A DNA stretch of 64,000 bases. It comes from Dermacentor variabilis. Lineage: Eukaryota > Arthropoda > Arachnida > Ixodida > Ixodidae. The notes beneath the pieces are model-generated. The model was not told the DNA's origin. It worked only from the letters and a program-made list of their open reading frames with translations, and did not search any database. Positions 22,401-36,275 of the stretch are shown piece after piece (positions within the stretch are counted from its first letter, which is position 1; the number at the start of each line of letters is the position of its first letter). A program made the translations under genes and the position numbers. The stretch spans positions 1 through 64,000 of the forward strand of contig NW_027460342.1 of assembly GCF_050947875.1 (NCBI RefSeq). The letters are read 5' to 3'.

Positions 22401-24900
22401 GGCATGCTTTTCACGTCGTTTGGTAGAAATCCACGTGCGCGTTCTGCCAAAGCACCATTTGCATGCATATCGTGTGGTTTTGCAGAAAACTGCGTCCCCG
22501 TCTACGAAAAGATGCATGTGCATGCTTAACACGCGTTTTGGCACAAATTCATGTGCGGGTGCTAAAAAGTGCAGAATCGGCATGCTTTTCACGTCGTTTG
22601 GTAGAAATCCACGTGCGCGTTCTGCCAAAAGCACCATTTGCATGCATATCGTGTGGTTTTGCAGAAAACTGCGTCCGCGTCTACCAAAAGATGCATGTGC
22701 ATGCTTAAAACGCGTTTTGGCACAAATCCATGTGCGGGTGCTAAAAAGAGCAGCATCGGCATGCTTTTCACGTCGTTTGGTAGAAATCCACGTGCGCGTT
22801 CTGCCAAAAGTACCATTTGCATGCATATCGTGTGGTTTAGCAGAAAACTGCGTCCGCGTCTACCAAAAGATGCATGTGCATGCTTAAAACGCGTTTTGGC
22901 ACAAATCCATGTGCGGGTGCTAAAAAGAGCAGCATCGGCATGCTTTTCACGTCGTTGGGTAGAAATCCACGTGCGCGTTCTGCCAAAAGCACCATTTGCA
23001 TGCATATCGTGTGGTTTTGCAGAAAACTGCGTCCGCGTCTACCAAAAGATGCATGTGCATGCTTAAAACGCGTTTTGGCACAAATCCATGTGCGGGTGCT
23101 AAAAAGAGCAGCATCGGCATGCTTTTCACGTCGTTTGGTAGAAATCCACGTGCGCGTTCTGCCAAAGCACCATTTGCATGCATATCGTGTGGTTTTGCAG
23201 AAAACTGCGTCCCCGTCTACGAAAAGATGCATGTGCATGCTTAACACGCGTTTTGGCACAAATTCATGTACGGGTGCTAAAAAGTGCAGCATCGGCATGC
23301 TTTTCACGTCGTTTGGTAGAAATCCACGTGCGCGTTCTGCCAAAAGCACCATTTGCATGCATATCGTGTGGTTTTGCAGAAAACTGCGTCCGCGTCTACG
23401 AAAAGATGCATGTGCATGCTTAACACGCGTTTTGGCACAAATTCATGTGCGGGTGCTAAAAAGTGCAGCATCGGCATGCTTTTCACGTCGTTTGGTAGAA
23501 ATCTACGTGCGCGTTCTGCCAAAAGCACCATTTGCATGCATATCGTGTGGTTTTGCAGAAAACTGCGTCCGCGTCTACCAAAAGATGCATGTGCATGCTT
23601 AAAACGCGTTTTGGCACAAATCCGTGTGCGGGTGCTAAAAAGAGCAGCATCGGCATGCTTTTCACGTCGTTTGGTAGAAATCCACGTGCGCGTTCTGCCA
23701 AAAGTACCATTTGCATGCATATCGTGTGGTTTAGCAGAAAACTGCGTCCGCCTCTACCAAAAGATGCATGTGCATGCTTAAAACGCGTTTTGGCACAAAT
23801 CCATGTGCGGGTGCTAAAAATAGCAGCATCGGCATGCTTTTCACGTCGTTTGGTAGAAATCCACGTGCGCCTTCTGCCAAAAGCACCATTTTCATGCATA
23901 TCGTGTGGTTTTGCAGAAAACTGCGTCCGCGTCTACCAAAAGATGCATGTGCATGCTTAAAACGCGTTTTGGCACAAATCCATGTGCGGGTGCTAAAAAG
24001 ACCAGCATCGGCATGCTTTTCACATCGTTTGGTAGAAATCCACCTGCGCGTTCTGCCAAAAGCACCATTTGCATGCATATCGTGTAGTTTTGCAGAAAAC
24101 TGCGTCCGCGTCTACCAAAAGATGCATGTGCATGCTTAAAACGCGTTTTGGCACAAATCCATGTGCGGGTGCTAAAAAGAGCAGCATCGGCATGCTTTTC
24201 ACGTCGTTTCGTAGAAATCCACGTGCGCGTTCTGCCAAAAGCACCATTTGCATGCATATCGTGTGGTTTTGCAGAAAACTGCGTCCGCGTCTACCAAAAG
24301 ATGCATGTGCATGCTTAAAACGCGTTTTGGCACAAATCCATGTGCGAGTGCTAAAAAGAGCAGCATCGGCATGCTTTTCACGTCGTTTGGTAGAAATCCA
24401 CGTGCGCGTTCTGCCAAAAGTACCATTTGCATGCATATCGTGTGGTTTTGCAGAAAACTGCGTCCGCGTCTACCAAAAGATGCATGTGCATGCTTAAAAC
24501 GCGTTTTGGCACAAATCCATGTGCGGGTGCTAAAAAGAGCAGCATCGGCATGCTTTTCACGTCGTTTGGTAGAAATCCACGTGCGCGTTCTGCCAAAAGT
24601 ACCATTTGCATGCATATCGTGTGGTTTAGCAGAAAACTGCGTCCGCGTCTACCAAAAGATGCATGTGCATGCTTAAAACGCGTTTTGGCACAAATCCATG
24701 TGCGGGTGCTAAAAATAGCTGCATCGGCATGCTTTTCACGTCGTTTGGTAGAAATCCACGTGCGCCTTCTGCCAAAAGCACCATTTTCATGCATATCGTG
24801 TGGTTTTGCAGAAAACTGCGTCCGCGTCTACCAAAAGATGCATGTGCATGCTTAAAACGCGTTTTGGCACAAATCCATGTGCGGGTGCTAAAAAGACCAG
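22400..24900 (+). repeat. Partial third copy of the HOR unit (offset 4,651 bp)
   Basis: Sequence here follows 17,746 onward at an offset of 4,651 bp (26 x 179 minus 3); gccaaagcacc recurs at 22,447 and 23,162. Similarity at this offset can be traced back to about 21,580. This copy has more private changes than copies 1 and 2 have between them: gtacgggtgc near 23,270, aaatctacg near 23,503, cacctgcgcg near 24,043 and tttcgtag near 24,209. Near 24,900 the offset falls to 4,472, so exactly one monomer has been lost, and similarity ends near 25,300. Confidence 0.8.
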
Positions 24901-27900
24901 CATCGGCATGCTTTTCACGTCGTTTGGTAGAAATCCACGTGCGCGTTCTGCCAAAAGCACCATTTGCATGCATATCGTGTGGTTTTGCAGAAAACTGCGT
25001 CCGCGTCTACCAAAAGATGCATGTGCATGCTTAAAACGCGTTTTGGCACAAATCCATGTGCGGGTGCTAAAAAGAGCAGCATCGGCATGCTTTTCACGTC
25101 GTTTGGTAGAAATCCACGTGCGCGTTCTGCCAAAAGCACCATTTGCATGCATATCGTGCGGTTTTGCAGAAAACTGCGTCCGCGTCTACCAAAAGATGCA
25201 TGTGCATGCTTAAAACGCGTTTTGGCACAAATCCATGTGCGGGTGCTAAAAAGAGCAGCATCGGCATGCTTTTCACGTCGTTTGGTAGAAATCCACGTGC
25301 GCGTTCTGCCAAAAGTACCATTTGCATGCATATCGTGTGGTTTAGCAGAAAACTGCGTCCGCGTCTACCAAAAGATGCATGTGCATGCTTAAAACGCGTT
25401 TTGGCACAAATCCATGTGCGGGTGCTAAAAATAGCAGCATCGGCATGCTTTTCACGTCGTTTGGTAGAAATCCACGTGCGCCTTCTGCCAAAAGCACCAT
25501 TTTCATGCATATCGTGTGGTTTTGCAGAAAACTGCGTCCGCGTCTACCAAAAGATGCATGTGCATGCTTAAAACGCGTTTTGGCACAAATCCATGTGCGG
25601 GTGCTAAGAAGACCAGCATCGGCATGCTTTTCACATCGTTTGGTAGAAATCCACGTGCGCGTTCTGCCAAAAGCACCATTTGCATGCATATCGTGTGGTT
25701 TTGCAGAAAGCTGCGTCCGCGTCTACCAAAAGATGCATGTGCATGCTTAAAACGCGTTTTGGCACAAATCCATGTGCGGGTGCTAAAAAGACCAGCATCG
25801 GCATGCTTTTCACATCGTTTGGTAGAAATCCACGTGCGCGTTCTGCCAAAAGCACCATTTGCATGCATATCGTGTAGTTTTGCAGAAAACTGCGTCCGCG
25901 TCTACCAAAAGATGCATGTGCATGCTTAAAACGCGTTTTGGCACAAATCCATGTGCGGGTGCTAAAAATAGCAGCATCGGCATGCTTTTCACGTCGTTTG
26001 GTAGAAATCCACGTGCGCCTTCTGCCAAAAGCACCATTTTCATGCATATCGTGTGGTTTTGCAGAAAACTGCGTCCGCGTCTACCAAAAGATGCATGTGC
26101 ATGCTTAAAACGCGTTTTGGCACAAATCCATGTGCGGGTGCTAAGAAGACCAGCATCGGCATGCTTTTCACATCGTTTGGTAGAAATCCACGTGCGCGTT
26201 CTACCAAAAGCACCATTTGCATGCATATCGTGTGGTTTTGCAGAAAACTGCGTCCGCGTCTACCAAAAGATGCATGTGCATCCTTAAAACGCGTTTTGGC
26301 ACAAATTCATGTGCGGGTGCTAAAAATAGCAGCATCGGCATGCTTTTCACGTCGTTTGGTAGAAATCCACGTGCGCCTTCTGCCAAAAGCACCATTTTCA
26401 TGCATATCGTGTGGTTTTGCAGAAAACTGCGTCCGCGTCTACCAAAAGATGCATGTGCATGCTTAAAACGCGTTTTGGCACAAATCCATGTGCGGGTGCT
26501 AAAAAGACCAGCATCGGCATGCTTTTCACATCGTTTGGTAGAAATCCACGTGCGCGTTCTGCCAATAGCACCATTTGCATGCATATCGCGTAGTTTTGCA
26601 GAAAAGTGCGTCCGCGTCTACCAAAAGATGCATGTGCATGCTTAAAACGCGTTTTGGCACAAATCCATGTGCGGGTGCTAAAAATAGCAGCATCGGCATG
26701 CTTTTCACGTCGTTTGGTAGAAATCCACGTGCGCCTTCTGCCAAAAGCACCATTTTCATGCATATCGTGTGGTTTTGCAGAAAACTGCGTCCGCGTCTAC
26801 CAAAAGATGCATGTGCATGCTTAAAACGCGTTTTGGCACCAATCCATGTGCGGGTGCTAAGAAGACCAGCATCGGCATGCTTTTCACATCGTTTGGTAGA
26901 AATCCACGTGCGCGTTCTGCCAAAAGCACCATTTGCATGCATATCGTGTGGTTTTGCAGAAAACTGCGTCCGCGTCTACGAAAAGATGCATGTGCATGCT
27001 TAAAACGCGTTTTGGCACAAATCCATGTGCGAGTGCTAAAAAGAGCAGCATCGGCATGCTTTTCACGTGGTTTGGTAGAAATCCACGTGCGCGTTCTGCC
27101 AAAAGTACCATTTGCATGCATATCGTGTTGTTTTGCAGAAAACTGCGTCCGCGTCTACCAAAAGATGCATGTGCATGCTTAAAACGCGTTTTGGCACAAA
27201 TCCATGTGCGGGTGCTAAAAAGAGCAGCATCGGCATGCTTTTCACGTCGTTTGGTAGAAATCCACGTGCGCGTTCTGCCAAAAGCACCATTTGCATGCAT
27301 ATCGTGCGGTTTTGCAGAAAACTGCGTCCGCGTCTACCAAAAGATGCATGTGCATGCTTAAAACGCGTTTTGGCACAAATCCATGTGCGGGTGCTAAAAA
27401 GAGCAGCATCGGCATGCTTTTCACGTCGTTTGGTAGAAATCCACGTGCGCGTTCTGCCAAAACTACCATTTGCATGCATATCGTGTGGTTTTGCAGAAAA
27501 CTGCGTCCGCGTCTACCAAAAGATGCATGTGCATGCTTAAAACGCGTTTTGGCACAAATTCATGTGCGGGTGCTAAAAAGACCAGCATCGGCATGCTTTT
27601 CACATCGTTTGGTAGAAATCCACGTGCGCGTTCTGCCAAAAGCACCATTTGCATGCATATCGTGTAGTTTTGCAGAAAACTGCGTCCGCGTCTACCAAAA
27701 GATGCATGTGCATGCTTAAAACGCGTTTTGGCACAAATCCATGTGCGGGTGCTAAAAAGAGCAGCATCGGCATGCTTTTCACGTCGTTTGGTAGAAATCC
27801 ACGTGCGCGTTCTGCCAAAAGCACCATTTGCATGCATATCGTGTGGTTTTGCAGAAAACTGCGTCCGCGTCTACCAAAAGATGCATGTGCATGCTTAAAA

Positions 27901-29315
27901 CGCGTTTTGGCACAAATCCATGTGCGAGTGCTAAAAAGAGCAGCATCGGCATGTTTTTCACGTCGTTTGGTAGAAATCCACGTGCGCGTTCTGCCAAAAG
28001 TACCATTTGCATGCATATCGTGTGGTTTTGCAGAAAACTGCGTCCGCGTCTACCAAAAGATGCATGTGCATGCTTAAAACGCGTTTTGGCACAAATCCAT
28101 GTGCGGGTGCTAAAAAGAGCAGCATCGGCATGCTGATTTTCACGTCGTTTGGTAGAAATCCACGTGCGCGTTCTGCCAAAAGCACCATTTGCATGCATAT
28201 CGTGCGGTTTTGCAGAAAACTGCGTCCGCGTCTACCAAAAGATGCATGTGCATGCTTAAAACGCGTTTTGGCACAAATCCATGTGCGGGTGCCATAAAGA
28301 GCAGCATCGGCATGCTTTTCACGTCGTTTGGTAGAAATCCACGTGCGCGTTCTGCCAAAAGCACCATTTGAATGCATATCGTGTAGTTTTGCATAAAACT
28401 GCGCCCGCGTTTACCAAAAGATGCATGTGCATGCTTCAAACGCGTTTTGGCACAAATCCATGTGCGGGTGCTAAAAAGAGCAGCATCGGCATGCTTTTCA
28501 CGTCGTTTGGTAGAAATCCACGTGCGCGTTCTGTCAAAAGCACCATTTGCATGCATATCGTGCGGTTTTGCAGAAAACTGCGTCCGCGTCTACCAAAAGA
28601 TGCATGTGCATGCTTAAAACGCGTTTTGGCACAAATCCATGTGCGGGTGCTAAAAAGAGCAGCATCGGCATGCTTTTCACGTCGTTTGGTAGAAATCCAC
28701 GTGCGCGTTCTGCCAAAAGTACCATTTGCATGCATATCGTGTGGTTTAGCAGAAAACTGCGTCCGCGTCTATCAAAAGATGCATGTGCATGCTTAAAACG
28801 CGTTTTGGCACAAATTCATGTGCGGGTGCTAAAAATAGCAGCATCGGCATGCTTTTCACGTCGTTTGGTAGAAATCCACGTGCGCCTTCTGCCAAAAGCA
28901 CCATTTTCATGCATATCGTGTGGTTTTGCAGAAAACTGCGTCCGCGTCTACCAAAAGATGCATGTTCATGCTTAAAACGCGTTTTGGCACAAATCCATGT
29001 GCGGGTGCTAAAAAGACCAGCATAGGCATGCTTTTCACATCGTTTGGTAGAAATCCACGTGCGCGTTCTGCCAAAAGCACCATTTGCATGCATATCGTGT
29101 AGTTTTGCAGAAAACTGCGTCCGCGTCTACCAAAAGATGCATGTGCATGCTTAAAACGCGTTTTGGCACAAATCCATGTGCGGGTGCTAAAAAGAGCAGC
29201 ATCGGCATGCTTTTCACGTCGTTTGGTAGAAATCCACGTGCGCGTTCTGCCAAAAGCACCATTTGCATGCATATCGTGTGGTTTTGCAGAAAACTGCGTC
29301 CGCGTCTACCAAAAG
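24900..29315 (+). repeat. Mixed block of dimer/trimer-spaced variant cassettes
   Basis: The same variant monomers as in the HORs on either side, but reshuffled at short spacings. The variant gctaagaagaccagc lies near 25,605, 26,142 (537 bp, a trimer) and 26,859. A block from 27,600 to 28,000 reappears near 35,280-35,690. A 3-bp insertion (catgctgattttcacg) lies near 28,134-28,137 and a ccataaagag variant near 28,291. The first tttgaatgc / cataaaactgcg monomer, which later marks HOR copies, appears at about 28,368. Confidence 0.7.
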
Positions 29316-31094
29316 ATGCTTAAAACGCGTTTTGGCACAAATCCATGTGCGAGTGCTAAAAAGAGCAGCATCGGCATGCTTTTCACGTCGTTTGGTAGAA
29401 ATCCACGTGCGCGTTCTGCCAAAAGCACCATTTGAATGCATATCGTGTAGTTTTGCATAAAACTGCGTCCGCGTTTACCAAAAGATGCATGTGCATGCTT
29501 CAAACGCGTTTTGGCACAAATCCATGTGCGGGTGCTAAAAAGAGCAGCATCGGCATGCTTTTCACGTCGTTTGGTAGAAATCCACGTGCGCGTTCTGCCA
29601 AAAGCACCATTTGCATGCATATCGTGCGGTTTTGCAGAAAACTGCGTCCGCGTCTACCAAAAGATGCATGTGCATGCTTAAAACGCGTTTTGGCACAAAT
29701 CCATGTGCGGGTGCTAAAAAGAGCAGCATCGGCATGCTTTTCACGTCGTTTGGTAGAAATCCACGTGCGCGTTCTGCCAAAAGTACCATTTGCATGCATA
29801 TCGTGTGGTTTAGCAGAAAACTGCGTCCGCGTCTACCAAAAGATGCATGTGCATGCTTAAAACGCGTTTTGGCACAAATCCATGTGCGGGTGCTAAAAAT
29901 AGCAGCATCGGCATGCTTTTCACGTCGTTTGGTAGAAATCCACGTACGCCTTCTGCCAAAAGCACCATTTTCATGCATATCGTGTGGTTTTGCAGAAAAC
30001 TGCGTCCGCGTCTACCAAAAGATGCATGTGCATGCTTAAAACGCGTTTTGGCACAAATCCATGTGCGGGTGCGAAAAAGAGCAGCATCGGCATGCTTTTC
30101 ACGTCGTTTGGTAGAAATCCACGTGCGCGTTCTGCCAAAAGTACCATTTGCATGCATATCCTGTGGTTTAGCAGAAAACTGCGTCCGCGTCTACCAAAAG
30201 ATGCATGTGCATGCTTAAAACGCGTTTTGGCACAAATCCATGTGCGGGTGCTAAAAATAGCAGCATCGGCATTCTTTTCACGTCGTTTGGTAGAAATCCA
30301 CGTGCGCCTTCTGCCAAAAGCACCATTTTCATGCATATCGTGTGGTTTTGCAGAAAACTGCGTCCGCGTCTACCAAAAGATGCATGTGCATGCTTAAAAC
30401 GCGTTTTGGCACAAATCCATGTGCGGGTGCTAAGAAGACCAGCATCGGCATGCTTTTCACATCGTTTGGTAGAAATCCACGTGCGCGTTCTGCCAAAAGC
30501 ACCATTTGCATGCATATCGTGTGGTTTTGCAGAAAGCTGCGTCCGCGTCTACCAAAAGATGCATGTGCATGCTTAAAACGCGTTTTGGCACAAATCCATG
30601 TGCGGGTGCTAAAAAGACCAGCATCGGCATGCTTTTCACATCGTTTGGTAGAAATCCACGTGCGCGTTCTGCCAAAAGCACCATTTCCATGCATATCGTG
30701 TAGTTTTGCAGAAAACTGCGTCCGCGTCTACCAAAAGATGCATGTGCATGCTTAAAACGCGTTTTGGCACAAATCCATGTTTGGGTGCTAAAAATAGCAG
30801 CATCGGCATGCTTTTCACGTCGTTTGGTAGAAATCCACGTGCGCCTTCTGCCAAAAGCACCATTTTCATGCATATCGTGTGGTTTTGCAGAAAACTGCGT
30901 CCGCGTCTACCAAAAGATGCATGTGCATGCTTAAAACGCGTTTTGGCACAAATCCATGTGCGGGTGCTAAAAAGAGCAGCATCGGCATGCTTTTCACGTC
31001 GTTTGGTAGAAATCCACGTGCGCGTTCTGCCAAAAGCACCATTTGCATGCATATCGTGTGGTTTTGCAGAAAACTGCGTCCGCGTCTACCAAAA
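29315..31094 (+). repeat. HOR copy, 10 monomers (1,780 bp), 10-bp-deletion family
   Basis: It begins at a diagnostic 10-bp deletion that turns gatgcatgtgcatgctt into gatgctt, lost between two atgc direct repeats. The same deletion next occurs at 31,095, 1,780 bp away (10 x 179 minus 10). One monomer later comes a second marker, tttgaatgc with cataaaactgcg, gcgtttacc and gcttcaaacg. Content at this offset remains matched to the next block until about 32,600. Confidence 0.85.
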
Positions 31095-34000
31095 GATGCT
31101 TAAAACGCGTTTTGGCACAAATCCATGTGCGAGTGCTAAAAAGAGCAGCATCGGCATGCTTTTCACGTCGTTTGGTAGAAATCCACGTGCGCGTTCTGCC
31201 AAAAGCACCATTTGAATGCATATCGTGTAGTTTTGCATAAAACTGCGTCCGCGTTTACCAAAAGATGCATGTGCATGCTTCAAACGCGTTTTGGCACAAA
31301 TCCATGTGCGGGTGCTAAAAAGAGCAGCATCGGCATGCTTTTCACGTCGTTTGGTAGAAATCCACGTGCGCGTTCTGCCAAAAGCACCATTTGCATGCAT
31401 ATCGTGCGGTTTTGCAGAAAACTGCGTCCGCGTCTACCAAAAGATGCATGTGCATGCTTAAAACGCGTTTTGGCACAAATCCATGTGCGGGTGCTAAAAA
31501 GAGCAGCATCGGCATGCTTTTCACGTCGTTTGGTAGAAATCCACGTGCGCGTTCTGCCAAAAGTACCATTTGCATGCATATCGTGTGGTTTAGCAGAAAA
31601 CTGCGTCCGCGTCTACCAAAAGATGCATGTGCATGCTTAAAACGCGTTTTGGCACAAATCCATGTGCGGGTGCTAAAAATAGCAGCATCGGCATGCTTTT
31701 CACGTCGTTTGGTAGAAATCCACGTACGCCTTCTGCCAAAAGCACCATTTTCATGCATATCGTGTGGTTTTGCAGAAAACTGCGTCCGCGTCTACCAAAA
31801 GATGCATGTGCATGCTTAAAACGCGTTTTGGCACAAATCCATGTGCGGGTGCTAAAAAGAGCAGCATCGGCATGCTTTTCACGTCGTTCGGTAGAAATCC
31901 ACGTGCGCGTTCTGCCAAAAGTACCATTTGCATGCATATCCTGTGGTTTAGCAGAAAACTGCGTCCGCGTCTACCAAAAGATGCATGTGCATGCTTAAAA
32001 CGCGTTTTGGCACAAATCGATGTGCGGGTGCTAAAAATAGCAGCATCGGCATGCTTTTCACGTCGTTTGGTAGAAATCCACGTGCGCCTTCTGCCAAAAG
32101 CACCATTTTCAGGCATATCGTGTGGTTTTGCAGAAAACTGCGTCCGCGTCTACCAAAAGATGCATGTGCATGCTTAAAACGCGTTTTGGCACAAATCCAT
32201 GTGCGGGTGCTAAGAAGACCAGCATCGGCATGCTTTTCACATCGTTTGGTAGAAATCCACGTGCGCGTTCTGCCAAAAGCACCATTTGCATGCATATCGT
32301 GTGGTTTTGCAGAAAGCTGCGTCCGCGTCTACCAAAAGATGCATGTGCATGCTTAAAACGCGTTTTGGCACAAATCCATGTGCGGGTGCTAAAAAGACCA
32401 GCATCGGCATGCTTTTCACATCGTTTGGTAGAAATCCACGTGCGCGTTCTGCCAAAAGCACCATTTGCATGCATATCGTGTAGTTTTGCAGAAAACTGCG
32501 TCCGCGTCTACCAAAAGATGCATGTGCATGCTTAAAACGCGTTTTGGCACAAATCCATGTTTGGGTGCTAAAAATAGCAGCATCGGCATGCTTTTCACGT
32601 CGTTTGGTAGAAATCCACGTGCGCCTTCTGCCAAAAGCACCATTTTCATGCATATCGTGTGGTTTTGCAGAAAACTGCGTCCGCGTCTACCAAAAGATGC
32701 ATGTGCATGCTTAAAACGCGTTTTGGCACAAATCCATGTGCGGGTGCTAAGAAGACCAGCATCGGCATGCTTTTCACATCGTTTGGTAGAAATCCACGTG
32801 CGCGTTCTACCAAAAGCACCATTTGCATGCATATCGTGTGGTTTTGCAGAAAACTGCGTCCGCGTCTACCAAAAGATGCATGTGCATGCTTAAAACGCGT
32901 TTTGGCACAAATTCATGTGCGGGTGCTAAAAATAGCAGCATCGGCATGCTTTTCACGTCGTTTGGTAAAAATCCACGTGCGCCTTCTGCCAAAAGCACCA
33001 TTTTCATGCATATCGTGTGGTTTTGCAGAAAACTGCGTCCGCGTCTACCAAAAGATGCATGTGCATGCTTAAAACGCGTTTTGGCACAAATCCATGTGCG
33101 GGTGCTAAAAAGACCAGCATCGGCATGCTTTTCACATCGTTTGGTAGAAATCCACGTGCGCGTTCTGCCAAAAGCACCATTTGCATGCATATCGTGTAGT
33201 TTTGCAGAAAACTGCGTCCGCGTCTACCAAAAGATGCATGTGCATGCTTAAAACGCGTTTTGGCACAAATCCATGTGCGGGTGCTAAAAATAGCAGCATC
33301 GGCATGCTTTTCACGTCGTTTGGTAGAAATCCACGTGCGCCTTCTGCCAAAAGCACCATTTTCATGCATATTCTGTGGTTTTGCAGAAAACTGCGTCCGC
33401 GTCTACCAAAAGATGCATGTGCATGCTTAAAACGCGTTTTGGCACCAATCCATGTGCGGGTGCTAAGAAGACCAGCATCGGCATGCTTTTCACATCGTTT
33501 GGTAGAAATCCACGTGCGCGTTCTGCCAAAAGCACCATTTGCATGCATATCGTGTGGTTTTGCAGAAAACTGCGTCCGCGTCTACCAAAAGATGCATGTG
33601 CATGCTTAAAACGCGTTTTGGCACAAATCCATGTGCGAGTGCTAAAAAGAGCAGCATCGGCGTGCTTTTCACGTCGTTTGGTAGAAATCCACGTGCGCGT
33701 TCTGCCAAAAGTACCATTTGCATGCATATCGTGTGGTTTTGCAGAAAACTGCGTCCGCGTCTACCAAAAGATGCATGTGCATGCTTAAAACGCGTTTTGG
33801 CACAAATCCATGTGCGGGTGCTAAAAAAAGCAGCATCGGCATGCTTTTCACGTCGTTTGGTAGAAATCCACGTGCGCGTTCTGCCAAAAGCACCATTTGC
33901 ATGCATATCGTGCGGTTTTGCAGAAAACTGCGTCCGCGTCTACCAAAAGATGCATGTGCATGCTTAAAACGCGTTTTGGCACAAATCCATGTGCGGGTGC

Positions 34001-36275
34001 TAAAAAGAGCAGCATCGGCATGCTTTTCACGTCGTTTGGTAGAAATCCACGTGCGCGTTCTGCCAAAAGTACCATTTGCATGCATATCGTGTGGTTTTGC
34101 AGAAAACTGCGTCCGCGTCTACCAAAAGATGCATGTGCATGCTTAAAACGCGTTTTGGCACAAATCCATGTGCGGGTGCTAAAAAGACCAGCATCGGCAT
34201 GCTTTTCACATCGTTTGGTAGAAATCCACGTGCGCGTTCTGCCAAAAGCACCATTTGCATGCATATCGTGTAGTTTTGCAGAAAACTGCGTCCGCGTCTA
34301 CCAAAAGATGCATGTGCATGCTTAAAACGCGTTTTGGCACAAATCCATGTGCGGGTGCTAAAAATAGCAGCATCGGCATGCTTTTCACGTCGTTTGGTAG
34401 AAATCCACGTGCGCCTTCTGCCAAAAGCACCATTTTCATGCATATCGTGTGGTTTTGCAGAAAACTGCGTCCGCGTCTACCAAAAGATGCATGTGCATGC
34501 TTAAAACGCGTTTTGGCACCAATCCATGTGCGGGTGCTAAGAAGACCAGCATCGGCATGCTTTTCACATCGTTTGGTAGAAATCCACGTGCGCGTTCTGC
34601 CAAAAGCACCATTTGCATGCATATCGTGTGGTTTTGCAGAAAACTGTGTCCGCGTCTACCAAAAGATGCATGTGCATGCTTAAAACGCGTTTTGGCACAA
34701 ATCCATGTGCGAGTGCTAAAAAGAGCAGCATCGGCGTGCTTTTCACGTCGTTTGGTAGAAATCCACGTGCGCGTTCTGCCAAAAGTACCATTTGCATGCA
34801 TATCGTGTGGTTTTGCAGAAAACTGCGTCCGCGTCTACCAAAAGATGCATGTGCATGCTTAAAACGCGTTTTGGCACAAATCCATGTGCGGGTGCTAAAA
34901 AAAGCAGCATCGGCATGCTTTTCACGTCGTTTGGTAGAAATCCACGTGCGCGTTCTGCCAAAAGCACCATTTGCATGCATATCGTGCGGTTTTGCAGAAA
35001 ACTGCGTCCGCGTCTACCAAAAGATGCATGTGCATGCTTAAAACGCGTTTTGGCACAAATCCATGTGCGGGTGCTAAAAAGAGCAGCATCGGCATGCTTT
35101 TCACGTCGTTTGGTAGAAATCCACGTGCGCGTTCTGCCAAAAGTACCATTTGCATGCATATCGTGTGGTTTTGCAGAAAACTGCGTCCGCGTCTACCAAA
35201 AGATGCATGTGCATGCTTAAAACGCGTTTTGGCACAAATTCATGTGCGGGTGCTAAAAAGACCAGCATCGGCATGCTTTTCACATCGTTTGGTAGAAATC
35301 CACGTGCGCGTTCTGCCAAAAGCACCATTTGCATGCATATCGTGTAGTTTTGCAGAAAACTGCGTCCGCGTCTACCAAAAGATGCATGTGCATGCTTAAA
35401 ACGCGTTTTGGCACAAATCCATGTGCGGGTGCTAAAAAGAGCAGCATCGGCATGCTTTTCACGTCGTTTGGTAGAAATCCACGTGCGCGTTCTGCCAAAA
35501 GCACCATTTGCATGCATATCGTGTGGTTTTGCAGAAAACTGCGTCCGCGTCTACCAAAAGATGCATGTGCATGCTTAAAACGCGTTTTGGCACAAATCCA
35601 CGTGCGAGTGCTAAAAAGAGCAGCATCGGCATGTTTTTCACGTCGTTTGGTAGAAATCCACGTGCGCGTTCTGCCAAAAGTACCATTTGCATGCATATCG
35701 TGTGGTTTTGCAGAAAACTGCGTCCGCGTCTACCAAAAGATGCATGTGCATGCTTAAAACGCGTTTTGGCACAAATCCATGTGCGGGTGCTAAAAAGAGC
35801 AGCATCGGCATGCTTTTAACGTCGTTTGGTAGAAATCCACGTGCGCGTTCTGCCAAAAGCACCATTTGCATGCATATCGTGCGGTTTTGCAGAAAACTGC
35901 GTCCGCGTCTACCAAAAGATGCATGTGCATGCTTAAAACGCGTTTTGGCACAAATCCATGTGCGGGTGCTAAAAAGAGCAGCATCGGCATGCTTTTCACG
36001 TCGTTTGGTAGAAATCCACGTGCGCCTTCTGCCAAAAGCACCATTTTCATGCATATCGTGTGGTTTTGCAGAAAACTGCGTCCGCGTCTACCAAAAGATG
36101 CATGTGCATGCTTAAAACGCGTTTTGGCACAAATCCATGTGCGGGTGCTAAGAAGAACAGCATCGGCATGCTTTTCACATCGTTTGGTAGAAATCCACGT
36201 GCGCGTTCTGCCAAAAGCACCATTTGCATGCATATCGTGTGGTTTTGCAGAAAGCTGCGTCCGCGTCTACCAAAA
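31095..36275 (+). repeat. Expanded HOR copy, 29 monomers (5,181 bp)
   Basis: The distance between the 10-bp-deletion markers at 31,095 and 36,276 is 5,181 bp (29 x 179 minus 10). The first part repeats 29,315 onward. It has then been lengthened by extra monomers, including the nested 6-mer duplication at about 33,130-35,280 and a stretch near 35,280-35,690 resembling 27,600-28,010. Confidence 0.8.
33130..35280 (+). repeat. Nested 6-mer HOR, period 1,074 bp, two copies
   Basis: Variants recur at 6 x 179 = 1,074 bp: ggcaccaatcc (caccaatc at 33,443 and 34,517), cggcgtgctttt near 33,659 and 34,733, and ctaaaaaaagcagc near 33,826 and 34,900. The two copies differ at only a few bases, for example actgtgtccg near 34,646. 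Confidence 0.85.
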
